Source: Tissierellia bacterium
Lineage (GTDB): Bacteria; Bacillota; Clostridia; Tissierellales; Peptoniphilaceae
Reading direction: 5' to 3'
Length of the DNA stretch: 33,438 nt
Assembly: GCA_030538075.1 (NCBI GenBank)
Contig: JAUNUQ010000026.1
Location: forward strand, 1-33,438
The position numbers and the translations under genes were made by a program. This document shows positions 10,950 to 19,448 of the stretch, one piece after another. Under the pieces are notes generated by a model that saw nothing but the letters and a program-made list of their open reading frames with translations, did not search any database and had not been told where the DNA came from. Within the stretch, counting starts at the first letter, position 1. Each line of letters opens with the position of its first letter.

Positions 10950-11264
10950 ATGATCGAACAAGTATATCAATTGACCCAGACTACGGAAAAGACCATCGAA
11001 AAGGTACTTGGTGATGAGAGGATGCACTACATGCACATGGTCCTACCCAAGGGGGAAGGCCTGCCGGAGCATACCACCAACTCCAATGTCTACATGACGG
11101 TAGTGAAAGGTACCCTCAATATCTGCTTAGAGGAAGAACCCGAGCAGATCTATGAGCAGGGAACCCTGCTGACGATCCCCTTTGGCATTAAAATGAACGC
11201 TTACAATGTGCATGATGAAACCCTTGAACTCATCGTCGTAAAGGTTCCTGCACCTGGTAATTAA
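10950..11264 (+). CDS. small cupin domain protein
   Basis: A 104-residue single-domain cupin. The first cupin motif is centred on LPKGEGLPEHTTNSNVYM, with His and Glu candidates for metal binding. The second motif (GTLLTIPFGIKMNAYN) lacks the usual histidine, so metal binding may be weak. The ATG has an AAAGGAG site six bases upstream. It lies 62 bases after the polyferredoxin gene and could share its transcript. Proteins of this type are often small sensors or detoxifying factors; the role here is unknown. Confidence 0.8.
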   Translation: MIEQVYQLTQTTEKTIEKVLGDERMHYMHMVLPKGEGLPEHTTNSNVYMTVVKGTLNICLEEEPEQIYEQGTLLTIPFGIKMNAYNVHDETLELIVVKVPAPGN

Positions 11265-11316
11265 ACAAATTCCTGGTGGCTACTAACTTCTGCTTACTCC
11301 CATACAGCCACCGAAA

Positions 11317-11360
11317 AGGACGAGCACGCAATGCCCTGCGTACTCGTCCTCTTTTATTTT
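11317..11360. terminator. rho-independent terminator after cupin gene
   Basis: AGGACGAGCACGC pairs with GCGTACTCGTCCT (one mismatch) and is followed by CTTTTATTTT on the plus strand. On the minus strand the stem is followed by TTTT, so it can also end the metal-transporter operon. A weaker pair, GGTGGCT and AGCCACC, lies just before it (11275-11281 and 11306-11312). Confidence 0.8.
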
Positions 11361-11929
11361 GCAAATCTCCCATTCCTGCGACTTTCTTTTAATTCTTCCG
11401 AGGGAATCTCACCATAGAAGTCATCTAGATCCAGCAGAAAAAAATCTTCTCTGCCGATTGACAATTCATCGAAGGCCGATTCCTCTTTCTTCTTAACCCC
11501 ATAGAAGATCTTCGTATCCAATAGAGTTCGAAGCCTAGCCAGGAACTCGGGAGATTTCTTTTCCACTCGTCCGATCTCATCGAAGAGAAAGATCGTAGCG
11601 CCCAGCTTCTGATGCTTCTCCAATAGCTCTACTCCTTTGGTCTCAAAAAAGTGATCTTCCTCGACCATCTTCTGTCCATCCCAACTGGCTGCAGTGTATA
11701 TTTCGTCTCCTCCAATCTCCTGGAGCTTTATGGATCGAGTTGAGTGAATCGGATCGAAATCGAGCCAGGTTCGGATTCCGCTATAGGATTTCAGATCATT
11801 TTGAATCCTTCGGAGCAACGTTGACTTACCAATTCCGATGCTGCCAGTGAGGATCAGATGTCGTGCGCCGGAGCGCTCAAATTTTCTAAGTACCCTTTGC
11901 CTTAGTTCCTCGATGGGGATCCGCTCCAT
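11354..11929 (-). CDS. THEP1-type nucleoside-triphosphatase
   Basis: A small P-loop NTPase of about 191 residues, resembling the THEP1/DUF265 family. Walker A is TGSIGIGKST near the N-terminus and Walker B is IFLFDEIGRVEKKS with the acidic pair. In-frame starts are TTG 11935, GTG 11932 and ATG 11929, none with a strong ribosome binding site. The ATG is chosen, and translation may be coupled to the lipoprotein gene whose stop is 12 bases away. The gene ends the iron-type ABC importer operon, which suggests a link to metal handling or cofactor assembly. THEP1 proteins hydrolyse NTPs slowly in vitro, and their cellular role is not settled. Confidence 0.75.
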   Translation of the reverse strand: MERIPIEELRQRVLRKFERSGARHLILTGSIGIGKSTLLRRIQNDLKSYSGIRTWLDFDPIHSTRSIKLQEIGGDEIYTAASWDGQKMVEEDHFFETKGVELLEKHQKLGATIFLFDEIGRVEKKSPEFLARLRTLLDTKIFYGVKKKEESAFDELSIGREDFFLLDLDDFYGEIPSEELKESRRNGRFAK

Positions 11930-11940
11930 CACCAATGGGA

Positions 11941-13122
11941 TTACTCGGCTTTCAGCGTGGACCTAGAGAGGAGTTCCTCCACTTCCTGGTCGGTCAGTTC
12001 ATATCGATAGAACAGATCATAGAAAATCTTAGTCTCCTCCTTCATATCATAGTCAAAGACATCTGGATAGAGGAGATTGCCAAGCCAACGAATTCCCAAC
12101 ACCCGATTGACGGCAGGCGGCCTGCCCATCCAGTTATATGGACCTATAGGAATCTCATAGTATTTATCCTCTTGAACGGCTCGAATCTCCTGCCATAAGG
12201 GATCTTCAGACACTGTCTCAAAGATGGAATCGGGACCGAATAGGATCACATCCGGATCCCAGCCTAAGAGCTGTTCTATGCTGATTTCATTCATGCCAGC
12301 GCCACTGCCCTGGGGCATTTCCGCCACATTGATCCCACCTACTAAATTGATTACCTCGGCATGGATGGATTGGGGTGGATTCGTCTGTAAACCTGTATCC
12401 CCTTCCCCATAGAACACTTTTAGCTTCTGTTCCTCTGTCAACACTACCAGATTATCTTTTGCCATCTCCAGAGTCTCTTCAACATAGTTACCTAAAAGAG
12501 CCGTACGCTCTTCTTCCTGAAGGATCACTCCCAAAGTGGCATAGGCTTCTTTCATCGTATCCAGCTCCGCCTCAATAAAGATGACGGGGATCCCAATCTG
12601 TTCTTGGAGTGCGTCCAGCTCTGCAGCCATCTCATCTCCCTTCACCTGTCCTAAGTCGATGACGATCTGTGGATTGGCTCCCAATAAAGCTTCCACGTTC
12701 AGATCTGCTTTGGCTCCATAGAATGCACCGAATTCTGGGAGATCTACATACTCTTTTGGAATATATTTCTGGGCTATCTCATTGGGTAAAGAACCCCATC
12801 CGATCAAACGATCTGGGTCGATGGAATAGAGAATCATCTGCGCCAGATGTCCTGATGGAGCGAGCCGCTTGATCTGTGTGGGGATCTCCACTGTCCGCCC
12901 TACGGAATCCGTGAAGGAAACAGTCCCTTCTGTATCGGGATCTGCTTTCGTCTCCTCTTTTTCTGTCTGTGCCGCTTCTGTTGCGGCTTGTGTGACGGCT
13001 TCTGTAATCGCCTCCTCAGCTGCTCTTTCCGTTTCAGGCGCAGTCACTTGTGCCGCTGGACTACAGGCGCTCAGCAATAGAGCAATCGCCAGAAGTAATG
13101 CCCATATCCTCTGTCTTTTCAT
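11941..13122 (-). CDS. iron-type ABC transporter substrate-binding lipoprotein
   Basis: A 393-residue periplasmic-binding-protein-like lipoprotein of the FepB/BtuF fold (Peripla_BP_2). The signal peptide ends in lipobox LSAC with Cys20. An Ala/Glu/Thr-rich linker to about residue 65 tethers the domain. The binding domain starts at VSFTDSVGRTVEIPTQIKR. The C-terminal segment NWMGRPPAVNRVLGIRWL is typical of clostridial relatives that bind chelated metals. The likely ligand is a ferric complex, but molybdate or cobalamin cannot be excluded. AAGGAGG lies eight bases before the ATG. The start overlaps the end of the ATPase gene by 62 bases, unusually long for this window. Confidence 0.9.
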   Translation of the reverse strand: MKRQRIWALLLAIALLLSACSPAAQVTAPETERAAEEAITEAVTQAATEAAQTEKEETKADPDTEGTVSFTDSVGRTVEIPTQIKRLAPSGHLAQMILYSIDPDRLIGWGSLPNEIAQKYIPKEYVDLPEFGAFYGAKADLNVEALLGANPQIVIDLGQVKGDEMAAELDALQEQIGIPVIFIEAELDTMKEAYATLGVILQEEERTALLGNYVEETLEMAKDNLVVLTEEQKLKVFYGEGDTGLQTNPPQSIHAEVINLVGGINVAEMPQGSGAGMNEISIEQLLGWDPDVILFGPDSIFETVSEDPLWQEIRAVQEDKYYEIPIGPYNWMGRPPAVNRVLGIRWLGNLLYPDVFDYDMKEETKIFYDLFYRYELTDQEVEELLSRSTLKAE

Positions 13123-13912
13123 ATCTTATCCTCCTTCGCTTTTTTGGCATAGGTACTCGTATCCTCTCTCCATCATTATCCACGTCTAAGAGATTGATAT
13201 CGATTCTATAGATTTTTTCCAAGGTCCGTTGATCAAGCACCTCCCTCGTCTTACCAAAGGTCAAAACTTCTCCCCCGTGTAGGACCAGAGATTTATCCGC
13301 GTATAGATAAGCATGCTGCGGATTGTGCAGGGATACCAAGACCGTATACCCTTCTTTAGAGAGCATCTGAACGCGCTCCATTACCATTAGCTGATTTCCA
13401 AAATCCAAATTTGCAGTTGGCTCATCCATGATCAATACCTTTGCCTCTTGGACCAGAGCCCGAGCTATCAGAGCCAATTGCCTCTCACCTCCACTGATCT
13501 GCGCGTATCCCCTTAGCGCCAGATGGGCAATCCCCAGACTCTCTAAGGCGCCGTAAGCAGCCTCTTTCTGCAAGGCAGATGGGGACGAGAACAGCCCTAC
13601 TTGACCGACCATCCCCATCAGCACCGTGCTGAGTACGGAATAGTTATAGGTCGGAAAATGGGACTGGGGGATGTAGGCGAGATCCTTTGCCAACTCCCTC
13701 CGAGACAGATTGGTTATCGATCTGTCAAAGACTCGGATGCTGCCATCCCTTGAACGCAATAGTCCAAGAATCAATTTGAACAAGGTGCTCTTTCCGACCC
13801 CATTGGGACCCACCACAGCGATTACGCTCGGCTCTTGGATCCGAAAATCAATATGTTTTAAGATCAACCGCTCATCATATCCAAAGCTGAGATCTGTCAC
13901 GTCAATGATCAT
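13061..13912 (-). CDS. iron-type ABC transporter ATP-binding protein
   Basis: A 283-residue FecE/FepC-type ATPase that powers the importer. Walker A is GPNGVGKST, the signature is ISGGERQLALIARAL, Walker B is LIMDEPTANLDF, and the switch histidine is in SLHNPQ. The start overlaps the permease stop by ATGA. The last 22 residues are unusual because they lie over the start of the lipoprotein gene. One extra A in the A6 run (plus-strand T6 at 13140-13145) would shift to a frame ending KKAKEDKI, with a TGA forming a normal ATGA junction with the next gene. A frame change or sequence error near the end is therefore possible. Confidence 0.9.
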   Translation of the reverse strand: MIIDVTDLSFGYDERLILKHIDFRIQEPSVIAVVGPNGVGKSTLFKLILGLLRSRDGSIRVFDRSITNLSRRELAKDLAYIPQSHFPTYNYSVLSTVLMGMVGQVGLFSSPSALQKEAAYGALESLGIAHLALRGYAQISGGERQLALIARALVQEAKVLIMDEPTANLDFGNQLMVMERVQMLSKEGYTVLVSLHNPQHAYLYADKSLVLHGGEVLTFGKTREVLDQRTLEKIYRIDINLLDVDNDGERIRVPMPKKRRRIRYEKTEDMGITSGDCSIAERL

Positions 13913-14928
13913 TGAACCAACTCCTCACGCAATAGTAATGTGATAAATACCGGTGCTCCCACCAAAGATGTCAAAATCCCCAAGGGGATCTCTGAGGTTG
14001 CCAATATCCGAGCAATCGTATCGACGACCAATAAGTAAGTAGAGCCCAAGATCACCGATGCAGGTAGGAGTAATTTGTAATCATAGCCTACGAGTAGCCG
14101 TGCAAAATGAGGAATGACCAGGCCCACCCAGCCAATCATCCCACTGACAGAGACACTGGCCGCCGTGATCAAAGTCGAGCAGGCGATGGCAATCCGGCGA
14201 AGGGTTGCCGTATCCACACCCATGCTGGCCGCTTCCTCTTCTCCCATCGTGAGGATATTGATCCGCCAGCGGATTAAGAGCAAGGGCAATAGACCAATGA
14301 CGATGGGAATGGTCACAAAGAGGAGATCTCTCTGGCGAATGGAAGCCAGACTCCCCATCAGCCAATAGGTGATGGCTGGTAGATCATTTAGCGGATCTGC
14401 CACCAATTTAATATAGGAGATCAGAGAAGAAAAGATCGATCCGATCATCATCCCTGATAACACCAAGCTCAAAGACCGATTGAGTCTACTTCTCGAACTG
14501 ATCAAATAGGCAAGCCCAACGGCTATGATGCCAAAAGTGAAGGATAAAAGAGTGATCAAAAAATATCCACCCGCTAAGATAATCCCCAATGCCGCCCCAA
14601 ATCCTGCACCGGAGGACGCACCCAGCACCTCCGGAGATACCATTGGATTACGAAATAGCCCTTGATATACGGCGCCTGCTGCGGACAAGGCCCCTCCGAT
14701 GAGCGCCGCTGCCAGAATCCGAGGTAGTCGTACCCTGAGGACCACCGTCTCCATCTCCGCCGACCAGGTCGGCTCAAGCGGGATCATTGGAGACAATAAA
14801 ATCCGGGGCACTTCAAAAAAGGGCACAGAATATCTTCCAATGCCAAAGGCCCCAATAAAGGCCAAAATAAAAAGTAGTCCCATCAATGTAAACTTGACCC
14901 ATGTCCCTTTTTCTCGATTCTGTAACAT
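13909..14928 (-). CDS. iron-type ABC transporter permease (FecCD family)
   Basis: A polytopic membrane protein of about 339 residues with nine to ten hydrophobic segments, of the BtuC/FecCD type. Family motifs GALSAAGAVYQGLFRNPMV and SVSGMIGWVGLVIPHFAR (the latter with the coupling-loop glycine) are present. The open frame runs back to 15078, into the catalase terminator and promoter region. The ATG at 14928 is preferred because it follows the predicted transcription start. GAGG lies 11 bases upstream, so the site is weak. It is the first gene of the permease, ATPase, lipoprotein and NTPase operon. The Fur-like box over the promoter suggests repression when metal is plentiful. Confidence 0.9.
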   Translation of the reverse strand: MLQNREKGTWVKFTLMGLLFILAFIGAFGIGRYSVPFFEVPRILLSPMIPLEPTWSAEMETVVLRVRLPRILAAALIGGALSAAGAVYQGLFRNPMVSPEVLGASSGAGFGAALGIILAGGYFLITLLSFTFGIIAVGLAYLISSRSRLNRSLSLVLSGMMIGSIFSSLISYIKLVADPLNDLPAITYWLMGSLASIRQRDLLFVTIPIVIGLLPLLLIRWRINILTMGEEEAASMGVDTATLRRIAIACSTLITAASVSVSGMIGWVGLVIPHFARLLVGYDYKLLLPASVILGSTYLLVVDTIARILATSEIPLGILTSLVGAPVFITLLLREELVQ

Positions 14929-14952
14929 TGTTTCATTATCCTCAACTTCGTA

Positions 14953-14970
14953 TATTCTCACTTGAGAATA
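14953..14970. promoter_or_regulatory. Fur-like operator of metal importer
   Basis: Inverted arms TATTCTCA and TGAGAATA with a two-base centre run on into AATGATA. This gives TGAGAAT and ATGAT half-sites like those of Fur boxes. It covers about -6 to +12 of the predicted start. The repeat is seen; Fur as the binder is inferred from the sequence and the importer it controls. Confidence 0.55.
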
Positions 14971-14999
14971 ATGATACCATAGTTCCAACCAAGTTGCAA
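14971..14999 (-). promoter_or_regulatory. promoter of metal importer operon
   Basis: On the minus strand TTGCAA (14994-14999), 17 bases, TATCAT (14971-14976). Predicted start is near 14964, directly within the inverted repeat described at 14953-14970. Confidence 0.65.
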
Positions 15000-15014
15000 T
15001 CGATATCCTAGTGA

Positions 15015-15053
15015 TAAAAAAACACCGCTCAAAATTTATGTCTTGAGCGGTGT
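15015..15053 (-). terminator. rho-independent terminator of catalase gene
   Basis: On the minus strand ACACCGCTCAA pairs perfectly with TTGAGCGGTGT and is followed by seven T residues. It lies 29 bases past the catalase stop and separates it from the metal importer promoter. Confidence 0.92.
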
Positions 15054-15081
15054 CTATTCGGGTCTGGTTCAAAATCAATTC

Positions 15082-16815
15082 TTACAGCAGATATGGGTCT
15101 TTCTCCCAGTCTATTAGCTCCTTCGGATCCATATTGGTGTCTCGACCATTGGGGCCTAATTCCTTAGCGGAGGCTGGATCTGCAGGTTGAGAGGGTGTAT
15201 TTAGGGTCTCAAATCCCCTTGCATTCTCCTCTGCCCATGCCTGTCTGGAATCGGCAGGCATCGGCGTCAAGTCCACATCCTCCAAATTGATGCCAAGGGC
15301 TTTTGCCACGCCCTCGCCATATGCAGGATCCGCCATATAGCAGTGGACAATATGTCGATGTTTGATCTGTAGTGTGCTGTCTCCCATATTGCGCGCGGTG
15401 TTCTCGAAGAGGACGAGCTTTTGCTCCTCGTTCATCCCACGGAATAAAGCGCCAGGCTGGGAATAGTAATCGTGGTCATCTTCACGGAAATCATAGGTGC
15501 CCACCTCTCCACCGTCTTGTTTGGGTTCTAATAACTCTGGATGATCCTTCCAATTTCCATAGCTATTGGGCTCATAGTGATTTTCGCTGCCCAGATTTCC
15601 ATCTACACGCATCTGTCCATCTCTGTGGAAAGCGTGGGGATGTGCAACTCCCTTCGGAGAGTTGACGGGAATCTGGTTGTGGTTGACCCCTAGGCGATAT
15701 CTCTGCGCATCTCCATAGAAGAATAGTCTGGACTGGAGCATGCGGTCTGGCGACAAGCCCAAACCAGGTACGATATTGCCCGGATTAAAGGCGGATTGTT
15801 CAACTTCAGCAAAATAATTCTCTGGATTGCGATCCAGGACGAATTCTCCAACTTCGATCAATGGGAAGTCCTTCTTGTACCAGATCTTGGTCAAGTCAAA
15901 GGGATTATAGGGCATATTGCGTGCCTGCTCTTCGGTCATCACCTGGATATACATCTTCCATTTCGGGAATTGACCTTTTTCAATCGCCTCATAGAGGTCG
16001 CGTTGACTGGATTCCCGATCCTTCGCTACGACGATCTCCGCTTCTTGGTCGGTGAAATTTTGGATTCCCTGTTGGGAGCGGAAGTGATATTTCACCCATA
16101 CGCGCTCATTGTTCGCATTGATCATACTGTAGGCATGGCTACTAAAACCGTGCATAAATCGGTAGGAGGAGGGAATTCCTCGATCACTCATGACGATGGT
16201 GACTTGATGCAATGCTTCAGGTAGGCTACTCCAAAAATCCCAGTTGGTGTTGGGAGATCGCAGATTTGTGCGGGGATCCCGCTTGACGGCATGGTTTAGA
16301 TCAATAAATTTCTTAGGATCTCTAAAGAAAAACACCGGTGTGTTATTGCCTACTAGGTCCCAATTCCCCTCTTCGGTATAGAATTTTAGGGCAAAACCAC
16401 GGATGTCCCTCTCCGCATCTGCTGCGCCTCTCTCCCCAGCAACGGTGGAAAATCTGGCAAATAATTCTGTCTTCTTTCCAACTTCAGAGAAGAGCTTCGC
16501 CTTTGTGTACTGTGTAATGTCATGGGTGACTGTAAAGGAACCAAATGCTCCAGAACCCTTCGCGTGCATTCGGCGCTCTGGGATGACCTCTCGATTGAAA
16601 TGCGCCATCTTTTCCATATGCCATACATCTTGGATGGCGACGGGTCCTCTGGGACCAGCGGTCATGGTGTCTTGATTACTATGGACTGGTGCGCCTGCAG
16701 CACTGGTCATCCCTGGATTTTCACCGATTACATCGTTTCGGCTGGGCAGCGGATCACCAAGGCCATTTTTTTCCATTGGGTCCATATTCATCTTCGTATC
16801 TTTGCTGTCTTTCAT
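15082..16815 (-). CDS. katA: monofunctional haem catalase
   Basis: A 577-residue haem catalase that converts hydrogen peroxide to water and oxygen in the cytoplasm. The distal histidine is His84 in [15 protein letters not shown]. The active-site asparagine is in [13 protein letters not shown]. The proximal haem tyrosine is in [14 protein letters not shown]. The extra N-terminal 50 residues and the long tail after residue 500 are common in Bacillota small-subunit catalases. AAAGGAGG lies five bases before the ATG. The gene is transcribed alone: an intrinsic terminator follows, and the upstream gene ends with its own terminator. A 7-1-7 Fur/PerR-type palindrome lies upstream. Presence of catalase suggests the organism meets oxygen at times. 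Confidence 0.97.
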   Translation of the reverse strand: MKDSKDTKMNMDPMEKNGLGDPLPSRNDVIGENPGMTSAAGAPVHSNQDTMTAGPRGPVAIQDVWHMEKMAHFNREVIPERRMHAKGSGAFGSFTVTHDITQYTKAKLFSEVGKKTELFARFSTVAGERGAADAERDIRGFALKFYTEEGNWDLVGNNTPVFFFRDPKKFIDLNHAVKRDPRTNLRSPNTNWDFWSSLPEALHQVTIVMSDRGIPSSYRFMHGFSSHAYSMINANNERVWVKYHFRSQQGIQNFTDQEAEIVVAKDRESSQRDLYEAIEKGQFPKWKMYIQVMTEEQARNMPYNPFDLTKIWYKKDFPLIEVGEFVLDRNPENYFAEVEQSAFNPGNIVPGLGLSPDRMLQSRLFFYGDAQRYRLGVNHNQIPVNSPKGVAHPHAFHRDGQMRVDGNLGSENHYEPNSYGNWKDHPELLEPKQDGGEVGTYDFREDDHDYYSQPGALFRGMNEEQKLVLFENTARNMGDSTLQIKHRHIVHCYMADPAYGEGVAKALGINLEDVDLTPMPADSRQAWAEENARGFETLNTPSQPADPASAKELGPNGRDTNMDPKELIDWEKDPYLL

Positions 16816-16845
16816 TTCTTCCTCCTTTGAATTTGTAATCGCTCT

Positions 16846-16868
16846 TTGGACCTTATCGGATAGTCCAA
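16846..16868. promoter_or_regulatory. inverted repeat in catalase leader
   Basis: TTGGAC and GTCCAA arms flank an inner TATC/GATA pair, about 30 bases before the catalase start. It could form a leader hairpin or be an operator. There is no direct functional evidence. Confidence 0.35.
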
Positions 16869-16971
16869 TTTGTTAAGCCGTCTCCCTGCTGTTGTTCTAC
16901 GATTAAGGATTATCATTTCCTTTTTTCTTAATACCCAGAAAAACAACCACCAATCGCATTAAGAGAAATAA

Positions 16972-16986
16972 TAAGAATTATTCTTA
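16972..16986. promoter_or_regulatory. PerR/Fur-type 7-1-7 box upstream of catalase
   Basis: TAAGAAT-T-ATTCTTA is a perfect 7-1-7 inverted repeat, close to the PerR consensus TTATAATnATTATAA. It lies about 157 bases before the catalase start and just past the terminator of the upstream gene. PerR control of catalase is usual in Bacillota. I could not identify a confident -35/-10 pair beside it. Confidence 0.5.
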
Positions 16987-16994
16987 CTAATTAT

Positions 16995-17021
16995 TAAAAA
17001 AAGAGAGCTTTTCGCTCTCTT
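16995..17021 (-). terminator. terminator of ftsEX operon
   Basis: On the minus strand AAGAGAGC and GCTCTCTT arms with a five-base loop are followed by a T run. It lies seven bases past the stop of the hydrolase gene. Confidence 0.88.
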
Positions 17022-17027
17022 CAAATT

Positions 17028-18530
17028 CTAATAGGTAAAAATCCATGCACCTTTCATTGGGATGAAGGTCTGGTCTTGGGTGTGACTTCGCACGGACATT
17101 CCCCTGGACCAGGGATCCGCCACGGTGATATTTCCGCTGTCCGTGATACCCGTCAGGACGATAAAGTGTCCGCCATAAGTCCAGTAATTACCCAAGGCAT
17201 TATTTTGACTCAAGATAACCAGAGCTCCGTTGGACAGGGCGTCAATGATCTCTGAGCGGCTATATGACTGGGTGCATTTGATTCCGTAGCTAGTTGCTGC
17301 ACCGGGGAATAAAGACCAGTAAGATCCGCCATCTCCTGGCATTACATGGCCATTTTGGGTTGCAAAATTTGCCATTTCGATCGGAGTGACTGTCTGTCCC
17401 AGCATCGAACTAAGTACCATGGCCATACTGGTGGGACCACAGCCATTTGCTGCGATGGTTCCCAACCATCCGTTTCCATAGGAGGCACTTCCCCAAGGCT
17501 CTTCTCGCTGATTGTAGTAGACTACTTCGCCTGTAAAGGCTTCATATCCGGCCTCTGGTGCCATATTTCTAGAAGAAGTGTCGACAGAGGACAGCTGAGA
17601 GGTCTCCGCTACGAGGGCAGAAGTCTCATTTTGCACATTCTCCACTGTGGCAGCAGCATTTCTTGCCGCCTCTTCAGCGGCGATGCGAGCAGCTTCTTCT
17701 TCAGCGGCGATTCGGGCTGCTTCTTCAGCGGCCGCCTTTTCGGCTGCGAGGATGCGTTGTCGCTCTTCTTCTTCACGTCGCAGACGCTCCTGATACTGCT
17801 CCGTCAGAGTGGCGATTTCAGCATTTAAAGAATGTACGGTGTCTTCAAGGCGAGAGAGTTCATTGGCTGCCAGATTCTTGTTGTGCTGAATGACGGCAAT
17901 CAGATCCTTCTGGTCACTGATGGAGTCCATCAGATCTGCCTCTTTGATCTCGAGATTCTCCATGGCCACAGCCAGTGTGGCCTTCTCTCCGTTGAGCTTG
18001 ATGATGACCAAATCCAACTGCTTCTTGGTCTCCTTCATCTCATCGATGAGAGTCTTGTCGTATTCGGCCACAGATTTCATCGTGGTCAGTTTAGACAGAA
18101 AGTCATCCACATTGTCCGAAGACAGCAGCACCGGGACATAGCCGGTATTTCGATTTTTATACATGACGTCCAGACGCTTCTTAAACAATTCGATCTGGTC
18201 GTTTAACTTTTGCTCTAATTTGGTTCTCTCAGCTTCATTTTTTGCTATTGATTCATTTAGTTCGTCGATTTCTGCCTGAAGTCCAGTAATTTCCTCTTTC
18301 AGTGCAGCCATGTCGACTTGCAAGCTCTCTAGGGCATCGAAGGCATAGTCCAAGTCCTGATTGGCCAAGTCGATAGCATAACGCTGATTCTGCATCAGCT
18401 CATTGGTCTGTTGGATCTCGCTCTGTTTACCTTCAATCTCCTCCAATTCCGTTGCCAGAGCCCCCGAGCCAGTTAGCAAGATGGACCCTGCCAATAGAAC
18501 GGCAAGAGCTTTTTTTCTATAATAGTACAA
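17028..18530 (-). CDS. FtsEX-linked coiled-coil protein with C39-like peptidase domain
   Basis: A 500-residue secreted protein. A signal peptide covers about residues 1-27. A long coiled coil follows to about 260, with the PcsB/CwlO/EnvC pattern, then an Ala/Glu repeat region (EEAARIAAEEEAARIAAEEA). The C-terminal domain is a C39-like papain-fold peptidase with Cys364 (ANGCGPTSMAMV), His455 (YGGHFIVLTG) and Asp472 (VADPW). Genes in this position usually encode a peptidoglycan hydrolase or its activator, held silent until FtsEX acts. In PcsB the catalytic domain is CHAP, and in CwlO it is NlpC/P60. The start is TTG with GGAGG nine bases upstream; the gene follows ftsX after 15 bases. Peptidoglycan cleavage is inferred. 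Confidence 0.88.
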   Translation of the reverse strand: MYYYRKKALAVLLAGSILLTGSGALATELEEIEGKQSEIQQTNELMQNQRYAIDLANQDLDYAFDALESLQVDMAALKEEITGLQAEIDELNESIAKNEAERTKLEQKLNDQIELFKKRLDVMYKNRNTGYVPVLLSSDNVDDFLSKLTTMKSVAEYDKTLIDEMKETKKQLDLVIIKLNGEKATLAVAMENLEIKEADLMDSISDQKDLIAVIQHNKNLAANELSRLEDTVHSLNAEIATLTEQYQERLRREEEERQRILAAEKAAAEEAARIAAEEEAARIAAEEAARNAAATVENVQNETSALVAETSQLSSVDTSSRNMAPEAGYEAFTGEVVYYNQREEPWGSASYGNGWLGTIAANGCGPTSMAMVLSSMLGQTVTPIEMANFATQNGHVMPGDGGSYWSLFPGAATSYGIKCTQSYSRSEIIDALSNGALVILSQNNALGNYWTYGGHFIVLTGITDSGNITVADPWSRGMSVRSHTQDQTFIPMKGAWIFTY

Positions 18531-18545
18531 TTTGACATTCCTCCA

Positions 18546-19448
18546 TTATACTCTGAGATATCTCTTAAGTGAAAATACCGAACCAACGGTTCCGATGACG
18601 ATACCCAGAGTGCTGAATATGATGATCAGATCTTCACGTAGTCGGATTGGTTCAATCAAGTAGCTGGAAATCATTGCATAAACCTGATCATTGAACCGGT
18701 TGTAGATGTAGATATAGGAGAAATACGTGACGAGGAAGGCCAAGGCCGCTCCCATAAGACCGAAGATCATCCCTTCAATGATGAAGGGCCCACTGATCAT
18801 GCCATTGGATGCTCCGACGTATTTCATCACTTCTATTTCTTTTTTCCTAGCCAATACAGTGAGCTTCACAGTATTGGAGATGACCAATATGGAGATGACG
18901 ATCAGGATCAATATGACCACCAGACCGCCTAGACGAACATAATCGGTGATGGACACAAGTCGATCCACTGCGTCTTGAAAATAGATAATATTGGTGACAC
19001 CATCCAGACCTCTTGCAAATTCTACGATTCCGTGGGAGTCTTCAATTTTCTCTACTGAGACTAAGAAGGATCTCTCCAAGGGATTGTCCTGTTCTAGACC
19101 CTCGAGAATGTAGGCATCTTCTCCCCACACCTTTCGCATCTCTTCCAGGGCATCTTCTTTCGTCTTAAACTGCAAGCTTTGGATTCCCGGTTGTGTCTGT
19201 AGCTGTGCTTGTATCTCCTGGATCCGATCGTCGGGGACATCGTCCCGAACGTAGATCTCCACCTCGTCAACCCTCGTTTGGATCTCCGTGAGGGTTAAGT
19301 TCATCGTCAATGCTGCGATCAACACAATCCCCAAAATGATGGAGACGGCAGCAATGGAGATGATGGAGGCAAATCCCATGGATTTATTCTTCCACACTCC
19401 AGCGATCCCGGTCTTGATGATCGTAAAAAATACTCTTAATTTTTTCAT
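18546..19448 (-). CDS. ftsX: cell division ABC permease FtsX
   Basis: A 300-residue FtsX protein. Four membrane segments are seen: near residues 22-45 and three in the C-terminal half (LGGLVVILILIVISILVISN, FGLMGAALAFLVTYFS, and a final one before KRYLRV). The extracytoplasmic domain between the first two is the usual docking site for the coiled-coil hydrolase or activator. A four-base overlap with ftsE shows coupling. Together with FtsE it transmits ATP hydrolysis across the membrane to control cell-wall cleavage. The hydrolase encoded next in the operon is the obvious partner. Confidence 0.95.
   Translation of the reverse strand: MKKLRVFFTIIKTGIAGVWKNKSMGFASIISIAAVSIILGIVLIAALTMNLTLTEIQTRVDEVEIYVRDDVPDDRIQEIQAQLQTQPGIQSLQFKTKEDALEEMRKVWGEDAYILEGLEQDNPLERSFLVSVEKIEDSHGIVEFARGLDGVTNIIYFQDAVDRLVSITDYVRLGGLVVILILIVISILVISNTVKLTVLARKKEIEVMKYVGASNGMISGPFIIEGMIFGLMGAALAFLVTYFSYIYIYNRFNDQVYAMISSYLIEPIRLREDLIIIFSTLGIVIGTVGSVFSLKRYLRV

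Noticed and set aside
11275-11312. GGTGGCT/AGCCACC hairpin as a separate terminator
   Set aside because: Seven-base arms with a 24-base loop and no T run; the strong hairpin at 11317 explains termination.
15796-16224. Plus-strand open frame of 142 codons
   Set aside because: Antisense shadow of catalase with no independent support.
17346-17828. Plus-strand open frame of 160 codons
   Set aside because: Antisense to the Ala/Glu repeat and peptidase domain of the ftsEX-linked protein; a shadow caused by its codon bias.
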